Shown one piece after another: positions 33,227-42,403 of a DNA stretch of 64,000 nucleotides. Within the stretch, counting starts at the first letter, position 1. Every line of letters begins with the position of its first letter. The notes beneath the pieces were generated by a model. It worked only from the letters and a program-made list of their open reading frames with translations. It did no database searches and was not told the origin of the DNA. This DNA comes from Lysinibacillus fusiformis (GTDB taxonomy: Bacteria; Bacillota; Bacilli; Bacillales_A; Planococcaceae). The position numbers were made by a program, and so were the translations under genes. The DNA lies in contig NZ_CP041696.1 of NCBI RefSeq assembly GCF_007362955.1, positions 3,596,001-3,660,000 of the forward strand, read 5' to 3'.

Positions 33227-33451
33227 GCCACATCCTGTGGCAATTTATCTGTGCGAAAGTGAAGCGACAGCAACACACGACTGAGTGACCAACATCATGT
33301 TGGTCTAGAGCCTTCGGCGGATGGCACGGAATCGGAAAGGAGTGAATTTAGGATGTTAGCCTAAGTTCGTCGCATTCATGCGACAACGGCTAACTGATCT
33401 GCATCGTGCAGGCCTAAGCACAAAGCCGAATCCGGACGTAATTATGCCGAG
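33227..33451. repeat. Hairpin-dense repeat region between hydA and preT
   Basis: This spacer holds four short palindromes with near-constant cores and different stems: GCCACATCCTGTGGC (33227-33241), ACCAACATCATGTTGGT (33288-33304), GTCGCATTCATGCGAC (33369-33384) and CTGCATCGTGCAG (33399-33411). The third is nested inside GTTAGCC...GGCTAAC (33355-33394). TGTGCGAAAGTGAAGCGACAG at about 33250-33270 matches part of the repeat pair at 38350 and 46037. The segments around 33312-33345 and 33425-33451 resemble 35000-35078. Confidence 0.7.
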
Positions 33452-33548
33452 GTATACTTGATTTTTTTTCGTGGATTACCGATTGTTTCTGACTGGAGAG
33501 CACTAACAATCGGGCTAGGTAAAGTGAACACATGAGGGGGATGTGGGA

Positions 33549-34901
33549 ATGGTATCAATGACTTTGCAACTTGACCGAAATTTTGTTGAATTGACAAGCA
33601 GGATGACTAAAAATGAAGCAATAGAAGAGGCGAACCGCTGCTTATATTGTTACGATGCACCGTGTATTACAGCTTGCCCGACTAGCATTCAAATCCCAAA
33701 TTTCATTAAGAAAATCGCTTCAGGTAATATGAAAGGTTCTGCTACAACGATACTGGAGGCAAATCCGATTGGTGCAAGCTGTGCAAGAGTTTGTCCGACC
33801 GAAGAGTTATGTGAAGGGGCATGTGTGTTAAATTCCTCGACAAAACCGATAAAAATAGGCCATTTACAGCGCTATGCAACGGATTGGGCGATGGAGTCGA
33901 ATGTCGAGCTATTTAAGAAAGGACAAAGTAATGGACAAAAGGTAGCAGTCATTGGCGCAGGTCCTGCTGGTTTATCTGCTGCGCGCGAGCTTAGTCGTTT
34001 TGGTTATCGTGTTACCGTATATGAAGCTGAGTCAAAAGCAGGTGGCCTAGGGAACTATGGCATCGTGTCATTCCGTTTACCGAACGAGGTGGTGGATTGG
34101 GAAGTTGAACAAATTGTAAAACTTGGCGTAGACATTAAAACAAATACAACAGTAGGCATCGATATCTCGGCTGATGAAATTTTACAACAATATGACAGTG
34201 TCATTTTGGCTGTTGGTATGGGTGCCGTACCGAATGTAGGTATTGAAGGGGAAGATCTAGCTGGCGTTCATGATGCAATCGAATTTGTTAAGCAAACAAA
34301 GATTGGCCCACTTTCAACAGATTTAATTGGAAAACGAGTAGCGGTCATCGGCGCTGGAAATACAGCAATCGATGGAGCGACATGTGCTGTTCGTTTAGGT
34401 GCTGACAATGTGAAAATTCTTTATCGAAGAACACAAAAAGAAATGACGGCTTATCAATTCGAATTTGAATTTGCCAAACAGGATGGTGTGGAGTTTAAGT
34501 GGCTGACAGCACCGAAAAAAATTATTGGTAATCAGGCCGGTGAAGTAGTAGCAATAGAATGCATCAAAATGAAATTAGGTGAGGCTGGGGCTGATGGTCG
34601 TCAAAGACCAGAAGAAGTTGCAGGATCTAATTTTATGATCGAAGTGGATGCGGTCATTAAAGCGATTGGTCAGACACGCTTTGTCTCATTGATTGAAGCA
34701 TTTGGGTTGAAGCATACGAACGGTGTTGTCGATATTGATGAAGCGACAATGCAAACATCGAATCACAAAGTGTTTGCATGTGGAGATGTCGTATTCGGAA
34801 ATGGACAAGGTGAGGCGATGGTTGTCACAGCTGTTCAGCAAGGGAAAGACGCAGCCTATATGATACATGAACGTTTACGTAAACCTAGCGAGATTGCATA
34901 A
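33549..34901 (+). CDS. preT: Dihydropyrimidine dehydrogenase, flavoprotein subunit PreT
   Basis: This 450-residue oxidoreductase is the NAD(P)H-accepting FAD subunit of bacterial dihydropyrimidine dehydrogenase, which reduces uracil or thymine. The N-terminal 100 residues hold eight cysteines for two 4Fe-4S clusters (CLYCYDAPCITACPTSIQIP and CARVCPTEELCEGACV). Two Rossmann motifs follow, IGAGPAGLSAARELSRFGY for FAD near residue 138 and IGAGNTAIDGATCAVRLGA for the nicotinamide nucleotide near 262. The ATACGDVVFG-type FAD end appears as FACGDVVFGNGQGEAMVV. GAGGGGG is 8 bp before ATG 33549, so the GTG at 33543 was rejected. It pairs with preA downstream. Confidence 0.93.
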   Translation: MVSMTLQLDRNFVELTSRMTKNEAIEEANRCLYCYDAPCITACPTSIQIPNFIKKIASGNMKGSATTILEANPIGASCARVCPTEELCEGACVLNSSTKPIKIGHLQRYATDWAMESNVELFKKGQSNGQKVAVIGAGPAGLSAARELSRFGYRVTVYEAESKAGGLGNYGIVSFRLPNEVVDWEVEQIVKLGVDIKTNTTVGIDISADEILQQYDSVILAVGMGAVPNVGIEGEDLAGVHDAIEFVKQTKIGPLSTDLIGKRVAVIGAGNTAIDGATCAVRLGADNVKILYRRTQKEMTAYQFEFEFAKQDGVEFKWLTAPKKIIGNQAGEVVAIECIKMKLGEAGADGRQRPEEVAGSNFMIEVDAVIKAIGQTRFVSLIEAFGLKHTNGVVDIDEATMQTSNHKVFACGDVVFGNGQGEAMVVTAVQQGKDAAYMIHERLRKPSEIA

Positions 34902-34999
34902 CTGCATTGGAGGAGTATTACATCGCTATAAGTGATGAGAGAGACATCATTTAGGATATTCCACAGCGGATGTTACACGTCTGCTGCATGTAGGTAACC

Positions 35000-35078
35000 T
35001 CCAGCGGATGGTATAGATTTTGGAAGGAGTCAATCGAGCTCACACGATTCAAAATCCGGACGTCGAATTTGCTGGAGC
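35000..35078. repeat. Intergenic repeat between preT and preA
   Basis: CAGCGGATGGTATAG, GGAAGGAGTCAAT and AAAATCCGGACGTCGAATTTG parallel the blocks CGGCGGATGGCACGG, GGAAAGGAGTGAATT and CGAATCCGGACGTAATTATG upstream of preT. Each copy ends shortly before the ribosome site of the next gene, so the spacers of preT and preA appear to share an ancestral element. Confidence 0.55.
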
Positions 35079-35101
35079 GATTTTAAGAGGGGGGAAGCGA
35101 C

Positions 35102-36364
35102 GTGGCAGATTTGCGCATTGACTTAGCGGGGATAAAATCACCAAATCCATTTTGGCTAGCTTCAGCTCCGCCAACGAATTCAGGCTATCAAGTGCAGCGG
35201 GCATTTGAAGCTGGATGGGGCGGAGCTGTATGGAAAACATTAGGTGAACCAATTTTGAATGTTTCATCTCGTTTTGCAGCAGTTAGCTATAACGGACAAA
35301 GAGTAGCAGGTTTTAATAATATTGAACTGATTACAGATCGCCCTTTAGAAGTGAATCTAAAAGAAATTTATGAAACAAAAAAAAGGTTTCCCAATCATGC
35401 GATTATTGTTTCTTTGATGGTAGAGCCAAAGCAAGAAAAGTGGCATGAAATTGTAAAACGAGTAGAAGATGTGGGAGTTGATGGTCTTGAGCTTAATTTT
35501 GGTTGTCCACATGGGATGGCAGAACGAGGGATGGGTTCTGCCTCTGGTCAAGTTCCTGAATTGGTTGAAAAGCAAACGTTTTGGGTGAAAGAAGTTGCAC
35601 GTACACCAGTCATTGTAAAGCTAACGCCGAATATTACTGATATTACGGTAACGGCGGAAGCGGCAACTAGAGGTGGAGCTGATGCTATCAGTATGATTAA
35701 TACGATTAATAGCTTAGCCGGTGTTGACTTAGATACGTGGAATACAGTCCCACATGTTGCTGGTAAGGGGGCACATGGTGGTTATTGCGGCCCGGCCGTT
35801 AAACCCATTGCGCTAAACATGGTTGCAGAATGTGCGCGTAAACCATTCATCAATGTACCTATTTCTGGTATCGGGGGTATTTCCAATTGGCAAGATGCTG
35901 CGGAATTTATGTTGATGGGTGCAACTGGGGTTCAAGTTTGTACAGCGGCGATGCACCATGGATTTAGTATAGTAGAGGACATGATTGATGGCCTTAATAA
36001 TTATTTAGATGATAAAGGGATTGCATCAGCAATGGATTTAGTTGGTCGGTCGGTACTGCGTTATGCTGACTGGGGCAATTTAGACTTAAATTACAAAATT
36101 GTTGCTGAAATTAATAATGATGTCTGCATTAATTGTAATAAGTGTCATATCGCTTGTGAAGATACATCGCATCAATGTATCGATCTGTATGCAGAGAGTG
36201 GTCGTCCGATGCTTAAGGTTCGTGAAGAAGATTGTGTTGGCTGTAATTTATGCTCAATTGTTTGCCCAGTAGATGGAGCGATTACAATGGTTGAAAGAAA
36301 ATCAGCTATTGCGCCAATGACTTGGAATGAACGCCAATCGCTTATCGGTAGTCTATCTCGATAA
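35102..36364 (+). CDS. preA: Dihydropyrimidine dehydrogenase, catalytic subunit PreA
   Basis: This 420-residue protein has an FMN-binding TIM barrel of the dihydroorotate-dehydrogenase type in residues about 1-320 (NPFWLASAPPTNSGYQVQRA, LELNFGCPHGMAERGMGSAS, VIVKLTPNITDIT, GIGGISNWQDAAEFMLMGAT). A two-cluster ferredoxin domain follows (CINCNKCHIACEDTSHQC and CVGCNLCSIVCPVDGAI). It receives electrons from PreT and reduces uracil or thymine. The GTG start has GAGGGGGG 7 bp upstream. It follows preT after a 200-bp spacer with repeat sequence and precedes the permease gene. Confidence 0.94.
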   Translation: MADLRIDLAGIKSPNPFWLASAPPTNSGYQVQRAFEAGWGGAVWKTLGEPILNVSSRFAAVSYNGQRVAGFNNIELITDRPLEVNLKEIYETKKRFPNHAIIVSLMVEPKQEKWHEIVKRVEDVGVDGLELNFGCPHGMAERGMGSASGQVPELVEKQTFWVKEVARTPVIVKLTPNITDITVTAEAATRGGADAISMINTINSLAGVDLDTWNTVPHVAGKGAHGGYCGPAVKPIALNMVAECARKPFINVPISGIGGISNWQDAAEFMLMGATGVQVCTAAMHHGFSIVEDMIDGLNNYLDDKGIASAMDLVGRSVLRYADWGNLDLNYKIVAEINNDVCINCNKCHIACEDTSHQCIDLYAESGRPMLKVREEDCVGCNLCSIVCPVDGAITMVERKSAIAPMTWNERQSLIGSLSR

Positions 36365-36488
36365 TTACGCAATTGTTAGAATGATTTACTGAAATTCCAC
36401 CTTCATTCGTAGCTAGTTTAGCAATAGCTGAATGAAGTGAAAGCCTCATGTAGTTGTCACGGAAATTGATGAAAAAGGAGCGAAATGT

Positions 36489-38009
36489 ATGGAGAAAGAC
36501 GGGAATTATTTGAAATCCCCTGATTTACTTCCAGTGACACATCAACAAAGAAATATTGGCGCATTTGGTTTTGCGGTAATTTGGATAGGTATGGCGATTG
36601 TCTTAGCTGCTTTTGCAATAGGTGGATCGGCCATTATGAGTTTACCAATGCCAATGGTTATTTTAGCGACATTAATTGGCTCATGTTTAATCGGCGTGTT
36701 TATGACGTTAATTGGTGATATCGGCATTGAGCATGGCTTATCATTTCCGGTATATATGCGCGCGCCCTTCGGTACATTTGGCACGCATATACCTTCGCTA
36801 GTTCGTGGCGTGACAGCGGCATGTTGGTTTGGCATCAACACCTATTTCGGTGCAATGGCAATTAATGGGATTTTGAATTTAATGTTTGGATATAACAATT
36901 GGTTTGTATGCTTCCTCGTTTTTGCGGCGTTACAGTTATTCAATACATCGCTTGGCATTAAATCCATCGAGCGATTTGCAGATTTAGCAGCACCTATTAT
37001 TATTTTAATTTCGTGTTGGATGTATATTACGCTGGCAGACAATGCAACTGCCCAAGGAAAAGATGTCTGGACTTGGGTGGAAGCACCAGCAACGGGGATG
37101 GCCGCCTTTACAGCATTTATGGTGGTGATTATGGCGAACATGGGATTCTGGGCAACATTGGCAGCCGACATGCCATCGCTATCCCGTTTCTTTAAAGCAC
37201 CAAAAAACGAACGAAACTGGTTTAAACGTAATAAAACACAGTTAGTTGGTTCACTGATTGTCATGCCTATTACCAATACTTTTATGATTGTAATTGGTGC
37301 AGTTTGTTATATGGCTGTTTCATCTGCTGATCCAATAAACGCACTGCAACAAAGTGCAAGCGGTATTGTCTTAGGCATCCTATTGCTTATGATTGTATTA
37401 GCACAATGGTCTACCAATACGTCAGCCAATGTTATTCCTGCGGCGACGATTTTCTCGAATATTGGTGGTCCAAAAGTGCCGTTTTGGGTTGGTGTAGTGA
37501 TAGCTGGGGTAATTGGGATTCTAGCACAGCCATGGAGTTTATTTGACGTGTTAGTAAATGCATTATTAATTATTGGCGGCATTTTAACTGCAATTGTTGG
37601 TATTTTATTTGCCGATTATTATTTAATTCGTAAACGTCGCGTAAACGTCAAAGAACTTTACGAGTTAGATGGTCAATTTAAGTATTTTAAAGGCTTTAAC
37701 TTTGCAGGTTTAATCGCTTGGATCATTGGTGGGGCCATAGCAAATATGTTTCCGACCTATTCATCATTAATTGGTTTCTTCGTGGGGGCACTTCTTTATT
37801 ATGTGTTAGCGAAATATTGGTGGTTCAAAAAGTACCCACAAGCTGAACTAGAAGATCCTAGTGATGCCAAGTATTTAGGGATTACAGCTGGTCATAATTT
37901 GGATGAGATCTTCGGTCAAGAACCAGTCCCTATGCCACCAGTTATACCAGATGAGGTGGACCCAGTAGATTCAGTTGATCCAGTACTCGAAATAAAAGGA
38001 GCAGAATAA
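36489..38009 (+). CDS. NCS1-family nucleobase/hydantoin permease
   Basis: This 506-residue protein has about 12 membrane segments and the NCS1 pattern (FGFAVIWIGMAIVLAAFAIG near residue 26, YMRAPFGTFGTHIPSLVRG near 88, CWFGINTYFGAMAINGI, and TSANVIPAATIFSNIGG near 315). The family includes PucI (allantoin), FurD-type uracil and Mhp1 hydantoin transporters. In this operon the likely substrate is uracil, thymine or a dihydropyrimidine. A charged tail of about 50 residues (rich in Pro, Asp and Val) extends past the last helix. AAGGAG lies 8 bp before ATG 36489. It follows preA by 124 bp. Confidence 0.9.
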   Translation: MEKDGNYLKSPDLLPVTHQQRNIGAFGFAVIWIGMAIVLAAFAIGGSAIMSLPMPMVILATLIGSCLIGVFMTLIGDIGIEHGLSFPVYMRAPFGTFGTHIPSLVRGVTAACWFGINTYFGAMAINGILNLMFGYNNWFVCFLVFAALQLFNTSLGIKSIERFADLAAPIIILISCWMYITLADNATAQGKDVWTWVEAPATGMAAFTAFMVVIMANMGFWATLAADMPSLSRFFKAPKNERNWFKRNKTQLVGSLIVMPITNTFMIVIGAVCYMAVSSADPINALQQSASGIVLGILLLMIVLAQWSTNTSANVIPAATIFSNIGGPKVPFWVGVVIAGVIGILAQPWSLFDVLVNALLIIGGILTAIVGILFADYYLIRKRRVNVKELYELDGQFKYFKGFNFAGLIAWIIGGAIANMFPTYSSLIGFFVGALLYYVLAKYWWFKKYPQAELEDPSDAKYLGITAGHNLDEIFGQEPVPMPPVIPDEVDPVDSVDPVLEIKGAE

Positions 38010-38079
38010 ACTGACTATAGGTGGGTTTCCGCTGAAGTGAAATCCGGCCCGTTAAAGTTGAACAAAGTGAGGTGATTGC

Positions 38080-38289
38080 ATGTCAGATTACTTACAAAGT
38101 ACAGAGGAAATAAAAAAAGTGGACCATTTTTTGGACAGTGGTTATAAAATTCAATATGTCTATGAGAACTTAAGTGGTATGTTTGTTGAATTTGGACGTC
38201 AGGACGAAGTAGTTCTTCTACAGATTCTCACAGCAGATGCGCGTAAGTATTTCGCAGCAAAACTTCAAGAACAAACGTTATTGCAATGA
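38080..38289 (+). CDS. 69-residue protein at the end of the pyrimidine operon
   Basis: The product (MSDYLQSTEEIKKVDHFL to AAKLQEQTLLQ) is soluble, acidic and mixed helix and strand, with no metal-binding cysteines. I do not recognise it. A GAGGTG site precedes the ATG. It lies 70 bp after the permease stop and before the operon's terminator at 38513, so it is probably co-transcribed. A regulatory or accessory role in pyrimidine use is only guilt by association. Confidence 0.7.
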   Translation: MSDYLQSTEEIKKVDHFLDSGYKIQYVYENLSGMFVEFGRQDEVVLLQILTADARKYFAAKLQEQTLLQ

Positions 38290-38302
38290 GGCACAAATTT
38301 TA

Positions 38303-38350
38303 TCCCGCGTTAACGGTCATTAAGGCGATCAACTGACCGTTAACGCGGGA
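38303..38350. terminator. Perfect 17-bp inverted repeat
   Basis: TCCCGCGTTAACGGTCA (38303-38319) pairs exactly with 38334-38350 around 14 nt. There is no T-tract, so termination is not certain. A decayed trace (CTGATCGTTAATGCGGGA) lies at 46284-46301 beside the other copy of the adjoining repeat, which suggests the hairpin belongs to that element. Confidence 0.55.
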
Positions 38351-38478
38351 TTGGTTCGGGGCAACAGATGTTTTATGTGCGAAAGCGAAGCGGCAGCGAC
38401 AGGATGTTGGTCACACAGGATGTGAAGGTTTTAGCTTGTGTTCCTCTATTTATTGTGGGGGATGAAGAAAACCCCCAC
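38350..38478. repeat. Dispersed inverted repeat, copy A
   Basis: From ATTGGTTCGGGGCAACAG to ACCCCCAC, 129 bp that match the reverse complement of 46037-46177 almost base for base. The main difference is a 12-nt stretch (AAGCTTTTTCAC in this orientation) missing from this copy. It contains CACAGGATGTG, one of the constant-core palindromes. Between the copies lie about 7.6 kb. Confidence 0.88.
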
Positions 38479-38512
38479 GAATTGAAGTTTCACTTTATAT
38501 GTAGTGGGTATC

Positions 38513-38556
38513 ACTCTATTCCATCGCTCTCTTGAGATAATGGAATAGAGTTTTTC
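38513..38556 (+). terminator. Intrinsic terminator of the pyrimidine operon
   Basis: ACTCTATTCCAT pairs with ATGGAATAGAGT around 15 nt, followed by five T. A second perfect hairpin, CAATTGTTTAATAGC (38556-38570) with 38579-38593, follows at once. The rest of the spacer to 39031 shows no gene. Confidence 0.85.
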
Positions 38557-39031
38557 AATTGTTTAATAGCTGTAAAGGGCTATTAAACAATTGAACTTTT
38601 AATGCAGTAAAATGAGTTACATAATAAATACTGCGTTCCTTGTCCAAATAGAAATGAACGAAATGCGAAAAGCTGTAAGAGTTGCGACATTTTCATTTGG
38701 TTTAATGAAATCGGTAAAAGTTTGTTAAACCTGAACACCTGTAAAATGTGCAAGAGCCTCGCAAGAAAAATAAGAATGAAATTTGAGAAGTATGTAAAAG
38801 TGTACACAGTATGATTTTAACCATAGATCGATACTTGGATTTACAAGAAACGGGCTTGGAAAACTATCACATATATGAAATCAAGGTTAATAAAAAAACC
38901 GACCCTTAATAGTCGGTAATGGCTTCGTCAATATTGGTTTATAAAGAATAAATACCAAACTGCGTGATTAACCCTTCCACAAAAACAAAATCATTCCTTG
39001 GAACCAATTATTTAGATAACTAATAAAAAAT

Positions 39032-39652
39032 TTATCCTAAAACTTTTGACTTTATAGCATCGGTGTCAAAACCAGATTCTTTAAGTTTTTGGATACCATC
39101 AGCTTCTATTAAATCTTTTAGCTCAGTCAATACTGGGTCAAAGTCAGTATGTTTTCCCAACATGTAAGTCATTTCATGTTCTATCGGTAACCATGTATCT
39201 ATATCCGCTTCATTATGTTGAATTTGCGCTTCTAATTTATCTAAGGCATTCGCAACTTTAGCTTCGTAAGTGTTTTTTTGTTCGAATTCAAACCAATAAT
39301 CATAAAACAACTGACCGCTCTTTCCTCCTAACAAATCACGGATTCTTTCAATTGCAATAATTTCATTCTTTACTTTCATTTCTTTGGCTTCTGAATTATT
39401 CATTGTTTCAAAAGCCGGAATATCAGTTGCATATGCTTCTACTAAGTCATGGATAATAATCATTTTGAGAAGTTTTTCACTATCTACTTTTAATGGAAGA
39501 GACGATTCTATTGCCATTGCCATTAAGGCAACACGCCATGTATGTTCTGCAACACTTTCTCGGCGACCATCTGACAACCAGCTATGTCGTAATTCCATTT
39601 TTAGTTTTTCTCCCAGTTTAATCAGTTCTAAAACACTTTTTAGATGTTGCAT
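39032..39652 (-). CDS. HD-domain phosphohydrolase (YfbR-like)
   Basis: This 206-residue protein has the HD metal-site pattern: the first histidine in ESVAEHTWRVALMAMAIE near residue 37, the His-Asp pair in KMIIIHDLVEAYATDIPAFE near 68, and a later aspartate in NALDKLEAQIQHNEADI near 137. Proteins of this layout, such as E. coli YfbR and yeast YGK1-type enzymes, are 5'-deoxynucleotidases acting on dNMPs. The length suits the family. GGAG is 8 bp before ATG 39652. It stands alone between the pyrimidine locus and a phage remnant. Confidence 0.85.
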   Translation of the reverse strand: MQHLKSVLELIKLGEKLKMELRHSWLSDGRRESVAEHTWRVALMAMAIESSLPLKVDSEKLLKMIIIHDLVEAYATDIPAFETMNNSEAKEMKVKNEIIAIERIRDLLGGKSGQLFYDYWFEFEQKNTYEAKVANALDKLEAQIQHNEADIDTWLPIEHEMTYMLGKHTDFDPVLTELKDLIEADGIQKLKESGFDTDAIKSKVLG

Positions 39653-39924
39653 AGTTTAATGCTCCTCTACATTTTTGTATTTTTAAAATAACTCCATTAA
39701 TGAAGACTAATTAATTTTATTACTTTTACCAATATTTATAAATATTCATTTCGAAATACAGTCCTATTAATTACTAATAAATACATTATTGGATATTAAT
39801 GTTTACAATGGCAAAAACGCTTCGGATTGATATTTTCGAGAGAATTACTATGGTATTAGTTAATAATTCAAAAAGAGACAAGGGAAGGTTCGTTACTTTA
39901 TCTGATTCAACTACTGCTAAATCA

Positions 39925-40227
39925 TTAGAACGCTTCAAAAATATTATTCAATCGACTCACTGTATCTAGAAATGCCCAGCTAATCTCATCGATTCCCCAA
40001 CCGACAATTTCAACCTCTAATAGTTCGTCATGTACATCGACTCCAGTTGTTAACACAAGTACCTCTTCTGGAATATCACAGTTAAAACGTTCTCTACGTG
40101 CAATCATTTTCGCATGGTCTTGCCCATTGGTCTTTTCTTCCCACGATTCCCACGGAGAAGTTAATGCATTCATGTGAAAACCTCGTTTAGTAGCATTTGG
40201 TTTACGTGCTATCCATAAAATTCTATC
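39925..40227 (-). pseudogene. Phage terminase large subunit (GpA) fragment
   Basis: From ATG 40173 the frame gives MNALTSPWESWEE and VLVLTTGVDVHDELLEVEIV then GWGIDEISWAFLD. The part before the ATG is also terminase-like (WIARKPNATKRGFH) back to a stop at 40228-40230. GpA-type terminases carry the sequence GFHxNxLxSPW followed by a GVDVQDDRLE-like nuclease motif. Only about 100 of some 600 residues remain, and the C-terminal end diverges after the GWG motif. It is a relic of an old prophage with no other phage gene beside it. Confidence 0.75.
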
Positions 40228-40548
40228 TTAAAATATGTAAGATTATTATGCATTTTTGACTTCAGTGTCAATTGTTTTTGCAAATTCGTAGTGATATTAG
40301 GTGAATTTTAAGAACTTTTTAAATCAAATGAACAATTAAAGAATTTGCGTAATCCGGAATATTATTCTTAATTTTATCAATATTCTGAAATAATTTCATG
40401 GAGTATCTTTTAAACTTCAATGCCAGTGCAAATCATTGCAAACATAATGTTTTTCCTAAAAATACAATTGTGTTTTTGTGAAGAATTTATTATTATTAGT
40501 AAAGTAAATTAAATGTGGAACAACAAGAAGGAAAGAGGCGTAATTTAA
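40228..40548. other. Spacer upstream of the amino acid permease
   Basis: 321 AT-rich bases without a gene. They should contain the permease promoter; candidate boxes are too degenerate to choose between. No operator or leader RNA was recognised. Confidence 0.35.
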
Positions 40549-41925
40549 GTGGCAAATAAAGAATTAAAAAGAGGCTTAGAGGCGCGTCATATTCAAATGA
40601 TTGCTCTCGGTGGCACGATTGGTGTAGGTCTATTTATGGGCTCTGCCAGTGCCATTCAGTGGACAGGACCGTCTGTGCTACTTGCTTATGCTATATCGGG
40701 GATTTTTATATTTTTCATCATGCGTGCAATGGGTGAGATGCTCTATATGGAACCGAGCACAGGCTCATTTGCAACATTTGGTTATAAGTATATTCATCCA
40801 TTAGCGGGCTATTTAACGGCGTGGAGTAACTGGTTTCAGTGGATTATCGTTGGGATGTCCGAAATCATTGCAGTAGGAACTTATATGCAGTATTGGTATC
40901 CAGATTTACCAGCGTGGATTCCTGGCTTAATCGCGATGGTGATTCTAGGTGTTGCGAACTTTATCTCAGTGAAATCGTTCGGTGAATTTGAATTCTGGTT
41001 TGCGATGATTAAAATTGTCACGATAATTCTCATGATTATCGCAGGCTTTGGACTAATCTTCTTTGGTATTGGTAATGGTGGTATCGCAATAGGGTTATCG
41101 AATCTTTGGGAACATGGCGGCTTCTTTACGGGTGGCTGGACTGGCTTCTTCTTTGCGTTATCATTGGTTGTAGCAGCTTACCAAGGGGTTGAACTAATCG
41201 GGATAACAGCGGGAGAAGCAAAAAATCCGCAAAAAACAATTACCAATGCGATTCAAAGTGTTATTTGGCGTATTTTAATATTCTATATTGGTGCAATTTT
41301 TGTCATTATAACTGTTTACCCGTGGGATCAATTAGGTACAATTGGCAGCCCGTTTGTAGCAACCTTTGCAAAGGTTGGGATTACTGCGGCAGCAGGGATT
41401 ATTAATTTCGTTGTCATCACAGCGGCAATGTCTGGCTGTAATAGCGGAATTTATAGCGCAGGACGTATGCTGTATACCCTTGCGATGAATGGCCAAGCGC
41501 CAAAATTCTTTGCGAAGCTTTCTAGTAACGGCGTGCCGTTATTTGGGACAGCGGGTGTACTTATTGGATTAGTCATTGGCGTTGTCCTTAGTTATATTGC
41601 ACCTGAAAATTTATTTGTCTATGTATACAGTGCAAGTGTGCTACCTGGGATGGTGCCATGGTTTATTATTTTGATTAGTCAAATTCGCTTTAGAAAAGTA
41701 AAAGATGGACAAATGGCAAAACATCCATTTAAAATGCCGTTTGCGCCAGTTACCAACTATGTAACAATTGCTTTTTTAGTGATGGTACTTATCGGTATGT
41801 GGATTAATGACGATACACGTGTATCATTAATCGTAGGGATTGTGTTCCTTGTCCTTGTTACAATGAGCTACTATGTTTTCGGTATCGGCAAACGTCGTCC
41901 AGTTGAAATGGATGATCACCATTAA
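40549..41925 (+). CDS. Amino acid permease (APC family, AAT group)
   Basis: This 458-residue permease has 12 membrane segments and the AAT signatures: [20 protein letters not shown] at the N-terminus, [20 protein letters not shown], and [20 protein letters not shown]. The [20 protein letters not shown] and [17 protein letters not shown] stretch near residue 205-245 is also typical. It is closest in type to B. subtilis AapA/YtnA/YbxG permeases. The substrate (D-alanine, serine, proline or threonine) cannot be fixed. The GTG start follows GGAAAGAGG by about 10 bp. It is a single gene ended by the stem inside the next repeat. Confidence 0.92.
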   Translation: MANKELKRGLEARHIQMIALGGTIGVGLFMGSASAIQWTGPSVLLAYAISGIFIFFIMRAMGEMLYMEPSTGSFATFGYKYIHPLAGYLTAWSNWFQWIIVGMSEIIAVGTYMQYWYPDLPAWIPGLIAMVILGVANFISVKSFGEFEFWFAMIKIVTIILMIIAGFGLIFFGIGNGGIAIGLSNLWEHGGFFTGGWTGFFFALSLVVAAYQGVELIGITAGEAKNPQKTITNAIQSVIWRILIFYIGAIFVIITVYPWDQLGTIGSPFVATFAKVGITAAAGIINFVVITAAMSGCNSGIYSAGRMLYTLAMNGQAPKFFAKLSSNGVPLFGTAGVLIGLVIGVVLSYIAPENLFVYVYSASVLPGMVPWFIILISQIRFRKVKDGQMAKHPFKMPFAPVTNYVTIAFLVMVLIGMWINDDTRVSLIVGIVFLVLVTMSYYVFGIGKRRPVEMDDHH

Positions 41926-41944
41926 AAATGAATGACTAGAGGCT

Positions 41945-42234
41945 GGGACAAAAGAGAAAAAGTGTTAGATTGACTGCTGTCGATCTAACACTTTTTTGCT
42001 GTAAGCGTTGATGTCCGCTACGGCGGACGCTTTCCGGGGGCATGGCCTGAACCTGTAGTCTCAGGCGTCACGCTAATCCCCCAGGAGTCGACGCCTTCGC
42101 TACCATAACTAGTACTCTCTTCTGAATTTTATTTATTCCAAAAGGAAGAACGTCTAAATTTTTCTTCTTTTTTTAGATAGCAAAAATTTAATAACGACTT
42201 TGCTCCTCTTTCTTAAAATTTAAAGTTATGTCCC
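41945..42234. repeat. Terminator-bearing dispersed repeat, copy 2
   Basis: A 290-bp element bounded by GGGACA and TGTCCC, inverted relative to 6331-6596. It has the same order of blocks: hairpin, CGGCGGACGCTTTCCGGGGG, TGTAGTCTCAGGCGTCACG, GACGCCTTCGCTACCATAAC, AGATAGCAAAAATTTAATAA, and AAATTTAAAGTTATGTCCC. It begins 20 bp after the permease stop codon, as copy 1 begins 15 bp after a stop codon. The remaining bases to 42403 hold the promoter region of the germination operon. Confidence 0.85.
41956..41997. terminator. Terminator stem inside repeat copy 2
   Basis: AAAAAGTGTTAGATTGAC pairs with GTCGATCTAACACTTTTTT around TGCT. It can end the permease transcript on the plus strand and is symmetrical enough to work on the other strand. 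Confidence 0.8.
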
Positions 42235-42403
42235 AGCATCTTATTTTCGTTATGTTGTATTTCACTATTTTGCTATTATTCAAAAAATGTTCTTACATAA
42301 TCGATCAAAAACAGGACAAACTACTTAAAAAATATGAAATGCACGAGGTTTGAGAATATAGTAAATACCTGGCAGCTCTACGCTATAAAGGGGTTGAAAT
42401 GAA

